From a virus, in IMG/VR virus record IMGVR_UViG_3300002460_000023, positions 1-43,984 of that record: DNA of 43,984 bases; one strand, 5' to 3'. A model generated the notes under the pieces. It worked only from the letters and a program-made list of their open reading frames with translations, was not told where the DNA came from and ran no database searches. The translations under genes were made by a program, and so were the position numbers. Shown piece after piece: positions 6,885 to 15,157 of this stretch (positions are counted from its first letter, which is position 1; each line of letters opens with the position of its first letter).

Positions 6885-7072
6885 CGACGCCTCCGGCTAC
6901 GGCAGTCCTCACACAGGTCAAGCTGGCAGTGGAACACGTGTTCTGAAGGTAAATACGCCGTGGTTATTTCAGTGAAGCAGTTGTCGCATCGCCGGGTGTA
7001 CTCAATCTCCTCGTGAGGAGACCACACAAGATAGCCCAACACTAAGACATTACCCGTCTTAAGGAGACTCAT
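6881..7072 (-). CDS. Small zinc-ribbon protein, 63 aa
   Basis: Two Cys pairs, CDNC at about residue 29 and CEDC at about residue 54, form a classical four-Cys zinc ribbon; the C-terminus is a basic run of Arg. The ATG at 7072 overlaps the radical SAM stop by one base (TAATG), and the stop overlaps the next start as ATGA, so the three genes are translationally coupled. It could be a partner of the radical SAM enzyme, but only gene order suggests this. Confidence 0.8.
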   Translation of the reverse strand: MSLLKTGNVLVLGYLVWSPHEEIEYTRRCDNCFTEITTAYLPSEHVFHCQLDLCEDCRSRRRR

Positions 7073-8691
7073 TATCCAACCCCCACCCCTAGATTCTCAC
7101 GGGCTAACCGTTTTTCATCTTCCATGCGGGTACGGTGTGTAGGCACCGGCGGTTCTGTAGGTTCTATGTCTATGACAGGCCCGGCAACTTCCTGTGCCTT
7201 ACCAATCTTACCTTCATACGCTGTGTTAGCATACCCGCAGGCACCACATGATTTGCAATTACGATGCGTCTCTTTTGTATCGGTAAACCGGGGGTCCTCG
7301 TTCTCATAGTCGCTGCGGACGTAGTCGTACACGATGTCGCCGTTCACGTCCAGGTCCTTCTGGGGAAGCAGCTTGCCCCAGAAGTAGCGGTAAGGCGAGT
7401 CGGCGTTCTCGGGGCTGTTCCACAACATGTGCAGCCAATCTTTCACGCTCATGGCTTTGTGCTTGTTGTGCGCCCGCCCGCTACCGAAGTTAATATGGTC
7501 GCCAACCTTCTTGAAGTTGGCGGCCCAGTCCATCGCTTGGGCCATATCACCCCAAGCCACCCACCCCTTGCGCTTGGCGATGAGGATCGCCTCTGTCTGC
7601 TGGCCAATCGTGTAGCTGCCCAGAATGGGGTCGGTCTTGGGTACCCCACAACAGTTACAGGAGTCGTTCAACTCCTTGAAGTGAGGGTCACTAACCGCAA
7701 AGCTCATTCCGTACTGCCGGGCCAACCCCCAGGCTTTAAGGAAGTGAGGACGCTTCACTTCCTCATTGCAGCGCCGGTAGCTGTCAGTTGACCGTGACAT
7801 GCGGCGCCAGTATTCCTGCACGTCGTAGCCCAGGTGCTTGCTCATGTCGTCGTAGAGGGCTTTCAGGTTGGCATCGGCCATGCCACTGAGTGCCATCCAC
7901 TCGATGCTCACGGCTTCACACTTCCCCAGACAGGCTTCGTTGACCTTGGCAAACAACTCATCCATGTGCAAGTCGGACCACCCCAGCACGAACGGCCTGA
8001 AGCGCCAGTATACGCGCTTGCCCATTTCACTGAGCATGCGCATGATCTCCAACCGACGGCTGATAGCGGGGGCCCCCTTGTCGATCAGGCGCCCCATGTG
8101 GTCGTCCAACCCAGCAATGCTCATCTGAAACACAAAGTTCGTGGCATCCTGGATGACCATCTGGTATTCCGGGTGCATCAGCGCATCGCCCTTGAAGCAG
8201 ATGAACGTTGGGTAGTTATACTGCTTCAGCAGGGCCAGCATGGATAGCCCCACGCCAAACTGTTGTTCATACCGATCGAAGGGGTCGGTGAGCCCACCCC
8301 AGTGAAAGGGGATCTTGTAGCGGATGAACCCGTTGTAGAGCTCCTGCTCGTACAGGTTGTTGTTGGGCTTCCCGCTGAGCATCCGTTCTAGCTTCGCAAG
8401 GTCGATGGCCCTCACCTTTCTGGCGTTAAAGTCCTTTCCGGCCATGTTGTGGCTTATTTTGATCATACTGGCGAAGCAATAGCTACAGTCGTAGGCACAA
8501 AGTGAGTAGGCGTCTACGGTCATCGGGAATCCACAATCCGGAACTTCCGTGCTGATTCGCGGTGACATGTAGTCGTAACCACCAAGGTACATTTCCCGGT
8601 TCTTAGTCTGCTCACGGGTCAACGGCGTATCAGGCACCCCAGGCACGTAGGGCAGCTTGTCAACTAAGTCATACCGAGTTTTCATCTTCAC
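7072..8691 (-). CDS. Radical SAM enzyme, 539 aa
   Basis: The [4Fe-4S] cluster motif CxxxCxxC is at residues 65, 69 and 72 (SLCAYDCSYCFA), the hallmark of radical SAM enzymes. The aromatic residue before the last Cys and the surrounding layout recall the spore-photoproduct-lyase-like group (COG1533), but a repair function cannot be claimed. A CNCC group follows about two thirds along, and a CKSCGACGY cluster near the C-terminus could bind an auxiliary iron-sulfur cluster or zinc. GTG start at 8691 with GGGG upstream. It overlaps the HNH gene by 23 nt. The enzyme may modify a nucleotide, a peptide or tRNA; context gives no substrate. Confidence 0.88.
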   Translation of the reverse strand: MKMKTRYDLVDKLPYVPGVPDTPLTREQTKNREMYLGGYDYMSPRISTEVPDCGFPMTVDAYSLCAYDCSYCFASMIKISHNMAGKDFNARKVRAIDLAKLERMLSGKPNNNLYEQELYNGFIRYKIPFHWGGLTDPFDRYEQQFGVGLSMLALLKQYNYPTFICFKGDALMHPEYQMVIQDATNFVFQMSIAGLDDHMGRLIDKGAPAISRRLEIMRMLSEMGKRVYWRFRPFVLGWSDLHMDELFAKVNEACLGKCEAVSIEWMALSGMADANLKALYDDMSKHLGYDVQEYWRRMSRSTDSYRRCNEEVKRPHFLKAWGLARQYGMSFAVSDPHFKELNDSCNCCGVPKTDPILGSYTIGQQTEAILIAKRKGWVAWGDMAQAMDWAANFKKVGDHINFGSGRAHNKHKAMSVKDWLHMLWNSPENADSPYRYFWGKLLPQKDLDVNGDIVYDYVRSDYENEDPRFTDTKETHRNCKSCGACGYANTAYEGKIGKAQEVAGPVIDIEPTEPPVPTHRTRMEDEKRLARENLGVGVG

Positions 8692-9274
8692 TTGTTTCCC
8701 CTTTAGGATATTTCAAACGCCAAGCTGCTCTACCACGAGGCTTCTTGTAAACTCGTCTATCAAACATCCCAAGCATGTATTCTTTGGCCATGTGACACGT
8801 GTGACAAAGTATCTCGGTGTTCTCAGGCGTATCGTTATGCTTGTTCCCATCTCTGTGGTGTGCATCTAACGTGATGCCCATCTTAGCTAACTCTACTTGA
8901 TGTTTACCACAACATTCACAACGATAACGCCGTAGAGCCTTCATCATGGGTCCTAAAACTTGCTTGAAGAAGTGAGAGTATCTGGCAGCTCCACCCTTCC
9001 AGTTGTAATTCTTTTCACCTAAATGGGCAAGCCGCATCTTATAGCGGGTATCATCTGTCATGCTCTTGCCACCAAAGTTCTGGTTGTTTTCACCCGACAT
9101 ATTCTCCCCAACGAAGGCATACCGACATTCATCAGAGCAAAATTGTAGCCTGCCCTCCTTAAACATACGGGTAGCCCCTCTTTTAGTCAAGGGGTCGCCG
9201 CAGCGTTCACAGAAGAGTTTAACGTAGCCAAACTCACGCACCTGTTTAGCTATCCACCGTGAACGGTTCCACAC
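8669..9274 (-). CDS. HNH endonuclease with zinc motifs, 201 aa or longer
   Basis: The C-terminal part has a Cys4-type HNH nuclease site: CECCG, DAHHRDGNKHNDTPEN and LCHTCH. An FCERCGDP...FCSDEC zinc motif and a NUMOD3-like stretch (GENNQNFGGKSMTDD) precede it, a combination typical of homing endonucleases in phages. The annotated GTG start at 9274 is not the natural one: the frame stays open upstream to about 9394 and encodes a second zinc motif (TCPACRT, then CGNDC) paralogous to the first, but no ATG, GTG or TTG is available. An ATT at 9394, a frameshift from the upstream gene, or a sequence error could explain this. Confidence 0.85.
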   Translation of the reverse strand: MWNRSRWIAKQVREFGYVKLFCERCGDPLTKRGATRMFKEGRLQFCSDECRYAFVGENMSGENNQNFGGKSMTDDTRYKMRLAHLGEKNYNWKGGAARYSHFFKQVLGPMMKALRRYRCECCGKHQVELAKMGITLDAHHRDGNKHNDTPENTEILCHTCHMAKEYMLGMFDRRVYKKPRGRAAWRLKYPKGETSEDENSV

Positions 9275-9377
9275 GAACTTGCAGTCATTGCCACAGGTCT
9301 TGCCATGCTGTTCACGGGATTGCGTGAATACCGTTCTACACGCTGGGCAGGTTACTTCTTTTCCAGCTTGGTATTTT

Positions 9378-9614
9378 CTACTCGTCTTCCCAATCCTTAG
9401 CTTGCTGCTCCGTAGCCACGATCACTCGGATGATGGGTTTATGACACTTGAAACAGGCGACAACGAGTTCGCCCCCTGCTTTGTAGGAAACCTCTATCGC
9501 CGCTTTGGGGTGGCAAAGCTGGTGAAAGTAAAGCTCAGCATGATCCTCGTGCGTGCAATCGGGGGCGCTGCACCCTTTCGCGATCAGCGTGTCTAACTCT
9601 TCACGTGTGTTCAT
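9378..9614 (-). CDS. Small zinc-binding protein, 78 aa
   Basis: Contains CSAPDCTHEDH near residue 15, QLCHPKA near 33 and CFKCHKP near 54, giving several Cys/His ligands. The layout CHP...A...(10-15 residues)...C-x2-C is common in short phage and bacterial zinc-finger proteins. The ATG at 9614 has a weak AAGAG upstream. Its stop lies within the possible N-terminal extension of the HNH protein, so the two genes may be linked by frameshifting. Function unknown. Confidence 0.75.
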   Translation of the reverse strand: MNTREELDTLIAKGCSAPDCTHEDHAELYFHQLCHPKAAIEVSYKAGGELVVACFKCHKPIIRVIVATEQQAKDWEDE

Positions 9615-9625
9615 TGTAATTACTC

Positions 9626-10153
9626 TTACCGGTATAACAAGTGAACAGGGTTTGTATCCGGGAGTATCTGAGTAGTTACCCGAGCACCATCTACGAAAAT
9701 GCCCATGCGGTTAGCCAAATGTACACGCAAAAGGGCCTTCACCGCAAGTAAGTACTTATGCCGCAAAGCAGTGTCCTGGCGGTGTACATGGAAGGCGTTG
9801 CTGAGCCAGGAAGTTGTTAAGAACGGATCGGTGCCTACAACCGTAAGCTCAGTCTTACCATTCTCATTAGTCCATTCATAGACACCGCTTTCAAGCCCAT
9901 CGCGGGGCATACCCAGATTATCTTCATAATTGTTAAGTGAAGCTATAGTCGTCATGAGCATATCGTGCGCTGGCGTTAGCGCTGGGTATTTCCCCCTCCA
10001 CTCCAGGCTGGGACGCTGACGTGGCCCCGGCATAGGACGTAGTCCCGGCGTAGCTTGATCCAAAGTGTTGTCGTTATGCTGGCGATAGTGCCAAGCATAG
10101 CTGCGTTGAGCATGCTGAGCCATAACTGTCAGTAAGTGCCCTTCTGCCTCCAT
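9626..10153 (-). CDS. Hypothetical protein, 175 aa
   Basis: No family recognised. The N-terminal part is rich in His, Gln and Pro; the C-terminal part has a long helix-like stretch (RHKYLLAVKALLRVHLANRMGIFV) followed by a beta-like end. The ATG at 10153 overlaps the upstream gene by 25 nt and has GGTGG upstream; an alternative ATG at 10123 lies just after the upstream stop but lacks a good ribosome binding site. Function unknown. Confidence 0.65.
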   Translation of the reverse strand: MEAEGHLLTVMAQHAQRSYAWHYRQHNDNTLDQATPGLRPMPGPRQRPSLEWRGKYPALTPAHDMLMTTIASLNNYEDNLGMPRDGLESGVYEWTNENGKTELTVVGTDPFLTTSWLSNAFHVHRQDTALRHKYLLAVKALLRVHLANRMGIFVDGARVTTQILPDTNPVHLLYR

Positions 10154-10416
10154 AATTCATCCACCAGCCACGCAGCGCCGTTCATAGACAAGTAGGCCAA
10201 TGTACTGAACCTACCAAGTGCGGTAGCCCGGAGGACTCTTGTCATATTTTGGACCTCTCTATACTGCGGTGGGCACCCACGAGAAAGCTTGATTTCGACA
10301 AAGCCGTCGGGATCGGCTTGGTCAATCTGACAGCCATAGAGAACCAGCCGATCCCCAACTATCGGTAGCTCATAAAGCTGCCCGTCGTGGCCCGCTGTCT
10401 TTAACTGGAAGGGCAT
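10129..10416 (-). CDS. Hypothetical protein, 95 aa
   Basis: No family recognised. The N-terminal half looks beta-rich (LYELPIVGDRLVLYGCQID) and the C-terminal half helical (LRATALGRFSTLAYLSM). It overlaps its upstream neighbour by 16 nt and its downstream neighbour by 25 nt. Position in a run of short co-oriented genes suggests an accessory protein expressed with them. Confidence 0.65.
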   Translation of the reverse strand: MPFQLKTAGHDGQLYELPIVGDRLVLYGCQIDQADPDGFVEIKLSRGCPPQYREVQNMTRVLRATALGRFSTLAYLSMNGAAWLVDELWRQKGTY

Positions 10417-10787
10417 GCCGTCACCACAACCTTGTATTCCGCGTGCGCAGCCATCCTAGCCAGAACCATCTTCAGCCTCTCCGCCCGGTTGTAAAAGCTC
10501 TTCGCTAAGTAGTTAGCTGTTCTTAGTTTGTCTCCCATACCCCGAAGGTAGCTTATCCAGAAGTGCATTGCTTCTACATCTTCTATGGGAACCACCAGAG
10601 CCTTTTCGTGTATCACATTCAGAGGCCCATAAATGACAATCGTTATGAGGTCTTCAGCATCCTCATCTAACACGAGGTAGCCATATGGCTTTTTATGAGC
10701 GTTATGGACATCCATGATGGCGTTGTAAACATCGTTCCTGTTGTAAACATCGTTCCTACAAGTAGCGAACCCCCTAGTGTCTGCCAT
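10401..10787 (-). CDS. Hypothetical protein with duplicated N-terminal hexapeptide, 128 aa
   Basis: The N-terminus contains RNDVYN twice in tandem, encoded by an exact 18-bp direct duplication (10722-10757). The rest is an alpha/beta-like sequence (YGYLVLDEDAEDLITIVIYG) with a helical C-terminus. ATG at 10787, 4 nt after the stop of the ParB-like gene. No known domain. The duplication is in frame and probably recent. Confidence 0.7.
   Translation of the reverse strand: MADTRGFATCRNDVYNRNDVYNAIMDVHNAHKKPYGYLVLDEDAEDLITIVIYGPLNVIHEKALVVPIEDVEAMHFWISYLRGMGDKLRTANYLAKSFYNRAERLKMVLARMAAHAEYKVVVTACPSS
10722..10757 (-). repeat. Tandem 18-bp duplication inside a coding region
   Basis: Two identical adjacent 18-bp units (plus-strand unit GTTGTAAACATCGTTCCT). 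The repeat is a multiple of three and adds six residues near the N-terminus of the 10401-10787 protein. It is perfectly conserved between copies, which suggests recent slippage. Confidence 0.95.
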
Positions 10788-10791
10788 TAAG

Positions 10792-11751
10792 CTACACCGC
10801 CACTTCAGCCTTGGTCTTCTTGACGGACACGGCCTTCTTCACTACCGCCTTTTTGACGACCGCCCGCTTTACCGGGCTACCCGCTGCCCCCGCCACCGGA
10901 ACGCCCTCTATGATCCCCCGCGCGATTGCCAGGAGGCGATCACCGTCCAACTCGGTGGTACGCGGCTGGCTAAACGCCGCCTTGATCATTTCGACGTCGG
11001 CCATGTTCTCAAACCAGAAGGAGGCCTCATAGCGTTTGCGTTCCTGCCTGCCGTGCACCGTGGGGGCCTCACCACCCTCCGTAGTATGCCAGCTACCCTG
11101 ATTACCGCTCATCAAAACCAGCTCTGCCCGGCGCTCAGCTTCGATGTCGGTGAGGCCGCCCGTGCTCTTAAAGTGAGCCACGAGCTTGGCCTTACGCTCT
11201 TCCATGCTGAGAACACCCTCGCCAATCGCCTCAGACTGCTTGGCGTAGTGTTCCATCAGCGCAGTGAAGTCCTTCTTCTCGATGCCCAGCGAGTCCGCCG
11301 TTTCCATACCGTAGTGCTGAGCCAACTCGGCCACGTAACGGCTGTAACCGTCCATTTCCCACTCACCGTCGGCCACGTTGTCACGAATGACGATGGCCTT
11401 AGCTACCTCGTCGGTAACCTCCACAAAGCTGACGGGCATTGGAGGCACCACACAGCCTTCGGCCTTCATCTCCAGGATCACTCGACGCCGCATATTGCCA
11501 GCGAGCAGTTGGACAGCGCCGTCGGATCTTCTGCGGAGGGTAAACGGCTTGAATATACCGTAACGCCTGATGGACAGCTTCAGATGTTCCCTAGCTGCAT
11601 CGCTGATCGTTCGAGGGTTGGTTTCATTGGGTGGAACCTGCTCGATGTCCAAGAAGCTGTCAGCCGTGCACACCACACGAATCTCGTTCACGCCCACAAT
11701 CACCGCCTTCTTAGCAACGGTCTTCTTGGCTACAACCTTCTTAGCTTGCAT
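10792..11751 (-). CDS. ParB-like nuclease-domain protein with H1-like tails, 319 aa
   Basis: Residues ~35-100 match the ParB/Srx N-terminal domain: a VPPNETNPR motif, a helix ending in SIRRYGIFKPFTL, then LLAGNMRRRVILEM, corresponding to the GERR-like phosphate-binding box of ParB-fold CTPases/nucleases. No clear ParB central HTH is seen; the middle region is acidic and helical. Both ends carry Lys/Ala-rich segments (KKVVAKKTVAKKAV at the N-terminus and KKAVVKKAVSVKKTK at the C-terminus), as in histone H1. Such phage ParB-like proteins can bind or nick DNA or regulate transcription. The start overlaps the stop codon of the Mre11-Rad50 fusion by one base. Confidence 0.85.
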   Translation of the reverse strand: MQAKKVVAKKTVAKKAVIVGVNEIRVVCTADSFLDIEQVPPNETNPRTISDAAREHLKLSIRRYGIFKPFTLRRRSDGAVQLLAGNMRRRVILEMKAEGCVVPPMPVSFVEVTDEVAKAIVIRDNVADGEWEMDGYSRYVAELAQHYGMETADSLGIEKKDFTALMEHYAKQSEAIGEGVLSMEERKAKLVAHFKSTGGLTDIEAERRAELVLMSGNQGSWHTTEGGEAPTVHGRQERKRYEASFWFENMADVEMIKAAFSQPRTTELDGDRLLAIARGIIEGVPVAGAAGSPVKRAVVKKAVVKKAVSVKKTKAEVAV

Positions 11752-14609
11752 TACACCCCTCCGGTGAATTGGCTCACGCCGTTGGCCTTACTTACCGAGA
11801 TAGTTTCAGACACTGTTGCTAGTGCTTGAATAGCGGCTACATGAGAAATCATCACAACCTGTCTGTTCATACTACGCAGCATATCCACTAAACCTTCGGC
11901 GCCGTCAGCATCCAACCCCGAGTCCAGCTCGTCAACAAACATAACATTGAACTGTCCAACAGCGGCTACTAGCAGGTCATAAAGAGCAAACTGCACACAA
12001 ACGTTCACCCTAGCCCGTTCCCCGGTAGACATGTTGTTGTACGGTGAACCATCTGCCTCTATGACAATGGCTCCCTTGTCTTCATCGATGCTTAGGGCCA
12101 GTTGTGGGGTACCGGCAAAATACGTGTCTGAATAGTAACGGGCCCTGGCATCCAGTTGAGCGACAACACCGCCAAGAGCAAGCGTTTGAATACCCTTTGG
12201 TGAGAAAGCATCCTTCCAATAGCCAGCCAACACAGCATCAAAGTGCTGTTTGTCAAGCTCAGCAGCTTTAGATAGCTCAGCCACCTTAGCTTGGGCTACT
12301 CTGTCTTCAAATGGCTGCAAATCTTCACTGCTGTTCAACACGTTCTGCCAGTGCTGCACCCACTTCTCAGCGTTGACTATTTCAGATTCAATCGTCTGTT
12401 TACGCATAATGAATTCATCATGCACACGCCGGGCCTTATCCACGTCTCTGTGCGCAGAGGCTTCTTCTATAACTGCCCATCGCATCTTTGTGGCAGTACG
12501 GCTTGCCAGCTTGTCAAGAGCGTGCGACACAGAAAGGGCTTCCGCAATCTGCCCAACCACCGAACTGCGGTCAATGGGTTGCCCACAAGCCACGCACACC
12601 GGCTTCAAACTTTTCAGCCTTTCCACTTCTCGTTTTCTACTACGGCTCTGATCAGCCAGACGGTTGTACGCTTGAGACCACAGGTTAACTTGCGACCTCC
12701 ATTTTTCGGCCTGGTCGGCAGCCACTGTTGCCTGGTCGGCAGGGGACGTCGCCATGTGGCGTTCCAGAACAAGAAGATCAGCTTTAACGGCCTCCTGCAT
12801 AGCGTGCAGTTGCCTCTGTGCTTCAGTGTCGGCTGTTTGCTTCCTAGCCTGTGCCGCCACCAACGCCTGTTCAGCAGACTCCCGTTGTGCCTGTAAGCGA
12901 GCCTGTTCCGTTTCTATTGTTTGCACGTTCGCCAGCGCAAAACGTTCTTGCTTGAAGAAGAAGTCACGCATTTGTTCATAAACGTCTACTGCGAGCACCC
13001 GGTCCAACATACGCCGCTTCTGAACCTCTGTACCCGTGTTAAAGAAGCCAGTGGCCTCACCAGACAGGGCTACCAAGTCGTTAAACGTTTCAAGGTCTAG
13101 CCCCAGCAAGTCGTTAAGAACCTGCTGCCGATGATCGGCCCGCATACCCTTTGTGGTTTCTACCCCGTCAAGCCAGACCTCAAGTGCGTTACCCCCGGTT
13201 TCGTGCTTTCTGAAGCGAGTAACCCATACATGACTGCCACCGGCCTGCATCTCTAGGCAGACATTGGTACCCGGGGCCGGGTTTCCCCGCCTCACCACGC
13301 CCTCTGCTGTCAGGCCCCGCTGAGTTTTGCCGTAGAGACACCAAACTAGCGCCTCTACAATGGAAGACTTGCCGCTACCGTTTTTGCCCAGTACCAACCT
13401 GAAGGGTGCGTCGAATGACAAGTCAAACGCAGCCACAGACATGAAGTTTACAAGACTCAAGCTCTGAAAGGTAAACTGCTTGGACAGTTTCTTGCTAGGC
13501 TGTGCCACCCGCAGCGCGTCCAGCACAGCTTTGCGGTAATCGCCCGCGCCGGTTACCGGGTTCTTCTGTAGCCACACATCGACAAGCTGCTCGGTGGTCA
13601 ACAGCGACATAGCCTCTGTCACGTTTACCGGTTTGGGCACCTGCACGGCAGAATATGTCTTGAAGCCACTTCCAAGATTTGCCGCGTAGCCCGCATTGCC
13701 CTCTACCATAGCGCGAACGTGCAAGCTGCTCGCTTCAACGTGTGGCGGTATCCGCTTGAGCTGGTTGCTTACCTCCAGGCCCGTACCCCGAACAACCAAA
13801 AACTCATCTGTGTGTGGGTTACCCAACCAAAAGAGGTTGAACTCTCCTATGCTTCTACAAGGCACTTCAGGCCCAAGACCATACCGGGCACGGGCCTGTA
13901 ATTCGCTCATACGGAGTGCTAAGAGCAGGATGCCCCTTGGGTAGTCCCCATACCCGTCCTTGTAGTTACGGGCGACCAGTGAGCCCGGTGTCACGACCCA
14001 GCCTCCTCCTACACGGAGGGCGCCGGGCTTGTGGTAGTGCCCGCTTACTATAAGCCTATTGAGCCGTGGTTTCAAGCCCTTTTCTTCAAACTTACCGGGG
14101 CCAACTGGATACCCATGAATCGTGCAGTGCACCACAGAGAATAGAGCTTTCTGTGTAGCTTGTCCCTCACAGCCAGTAGGGATTATTTCATACTTTATAC
14201 CCTGCATCCCAAACTCGGTCCATTCCTTCACACAGTCAAAGTGAGGTACCGTTGTCAGGGTATCGCCGTACTTGTCGTGATTACCCAGCACGTACACGAA
14301 TGGTATATCGTGCTGTTCACACCTGTGCCCTATGGTGTTCATACCAAAGGTGGCTACATTCAACGCGGCAACGTCTACGTACTTGCTTGTTTCAAAGGTA
14401 TCGCCAAGGTTCACCACTACATCCGGCTGGATATCGTTTACCTTGTCGGCCACCCACTGGAACGCCTGCTGCTGTTGGACCAACAGGGTTGTAAGTCCAC
14501 CCGGCTCTGGCGTTGAGTACTCATTAGAGGGATGAACGTGCGTATCGCCATAAAAAAGAAAGAGCACGGGTGGGTGACCCGTGCGCTGAAGTTTGTCTAT
14601 GACGCGCAT
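11751..14609 (-). CDS. Single-chain Mre11-Rad50 (SbcD-SbcC) fusion, 952 aa
   Basis: The N-terminal ~240 residues are a metallophosphoesterase with the Mre11/SbcD signature: GDTH at 21-24, GDTFE at 69-73, GNHD at 109-112, HCTIHG at 161-166 and GHYHKP at 190-195. From ~380 the protein becomes a Rad50/SbcC ATPase: Walker A GKNGSGKSS at 408-416, two coiled-coil segments around a CVAC zinc hook at 672-675, an ABC signature STGERAR at ~861, Walker B VMFVDELDSGLD at ~889 and the ISHV H-loop at ~921. T4 gp47 and gp46 are the two-gene equivalent. The complex would process DNA ends for recombination-dependent replication. The coiled coils are short (~100 residues each). ATG at 14609 with AAGGA upstream. 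Confidence 0.93.
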   Translation of the reverse strand: MRVIDKLQRTGHPPVLFLFYGDTHVHPSNEYSTPEPGGLTTLLVQQQQAFQWVADKVNDIQPDVVVNLGDTFETSKYVDVAALNVATFGMNTIGHRCEQHDIPFVYVLGNHDKYGDTLTTVPHFDCVKEWTEFGMQGIKYEIIPTGCEGQATQKALFSVVHCTIHGYPVGPGKFEEKGLKPRLNRLIVSGHYHKPGALRVGGGWVVTPGSLVARNYKDGYGDYPRGILLLALRMSELQARARYGLGPEVPCRSIGEFNLFWLGNPHTDEFLVVRGTGLEVSNQLKRIPPHVEASSLHVRAMVEGNAGYAANLGSGFKTYSAVQVPKPVNVTEAMSLLTTEQLVDVWLQKNPVTGAGDYRKAVLDALRVAQPSKKLSKQFTFQSLSLVNFMSVAAFDLSFDAPFRLVLGKNGSGKSSIVEALVWCLYGKTQRGLTAEGVVRRGNPAPGTNVCLEMQAGGSHVWVTRFRKHETGGNALEVWLDGVETTKGMRADHRQQVLNDLLGLDLETFNDLVALSGEATGFFNTGTEVQKRRMLDRVLAVDVYEQMRDFFFKQERFALANVQTIETEQARLQAQRESAEQALVAAQARKQTADTEAQRQLHAMQEAVKADLLVLERHMATSPADQATVAADQAEKWRSQVNLWSQAYNRLADQSRSRKREVERLKSLKPVCVACGQPIDRSSVVGQIAEALSVSHALDKLASRTATKMRWAVIEEASAHRDVDKARRVHDEFIMRKQTIESEIVNAEKWVQHWQNVLNSSEDLQPFEDRVAQAKVAELSKAAELDKQHFDAVLAGYWKDAFSPKGIQTLALGGVVAQLDARARYYSDTYFAGTPQLALSIDEDKGAIVIEADGSPYNNMSTGERARVNVCVQFALYDLLVAAVGQFNVMFVDELDSGLDADGAEGLVDMLRSMNRQVVMISHVAAIQALATVSETISVSKANGVSQFTGGV

Positions 14610-14611
14610 TC

Positions 14612-15157
14612 CTACGCTTCCTTCTCGAATACGGTGAACGCCCGCAAACGGTTGTTCTGCCCCACCATCACACCGGCAACGGCAACGAACCGAGCACCCT
14701 CTGGCGTTTTGGGCACAAGATAGTGGATGATCCCCACACGGCCGCCAAGCCGTAGAGCCACCATAGCGTTCGCAAGCAACGAACCCGGCCTTGGGTACTT
14801 GCTTGAGCCTACTTTGTAATTCGCGGCCTCTTCTTCACTGTAGGGCGGGTCCATGAGTATTGCCCGCCAGAGGCCCCTGTCACTCAGAGGGTAGGGTAAC
14901 CGGGCGTCCTGCAGGAAGTCGGGGCTAGTCTCAGGGTCCAGGTCCAGTGTCTTGTCGTAGGGCCCAAAACCACGAGAGTATGGATAGAATCTAGCCATAC
15001 CCCCGCACACGTGTAAGACAGGCGTATTCAGGCTGGCTCCCAGTAGGACCCTTGCTCGCTCCGGGAATCCACCAGGGTAAGCTCCGTAGTAACGACGCCC
15101 CTCTTTCAACTTAGCACGGGCAAGTATCCACATGTCGGTTATCGGCCGGTAGCTCAA
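14612..15157 (-). CDS. DPPY-motif methyltransferase-like protein, 181 aa
   Basis: ILMDPPYSEEEA at about residue 100 is the catalytic DPPY motif of N6-adenine and N4-cytosine methyltransferases, followed by ALRLGGRVGIIHYLVP, the strand after motif IV. The SAM-binding segment would be VLHVCGGMARFYP, which is divergent from DxFxGxG. At 181 aa there is no separate target recognition domain, so it may act on nucleotides or need a partner. TTG start at 15157 overlaps the Nudix stop as TTGA, with GGAG upstream. Placement between Nudix and Mre11-Rad50 suggests a role in phage DNA or nucleotide chemistry, by inference. Confidence 0.78.
   Translation of the reverse strand: MSYRPITDMWILARAKLKEGRRYYGAYPGGFPERARVLLGASLNTPVLHVCGGMARFYPYSRGFGPYDKTLDLDPETSPDFLQDARLPYPLSDRGLWRAILMDPPYSEEEAANYKVGSSKYPRPGSLLANAMVALRLGGRVGIIHYLVPKTPEGARFVAVAGVMVGQNNRLRAFTVFEKEA

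Noticed and set aside
10722-10757. CRISPR-like repeat array
   Set aside because: Only two adjacent units without spacers, inside a coding region.
10777-11829. Long plus-strand open frame (350 aa) opposite the ParB-like gene
   Set aside because: It mirrors a GC-rich coding region with clear protein motifs on the minus strand and has no recognisable domain itself.
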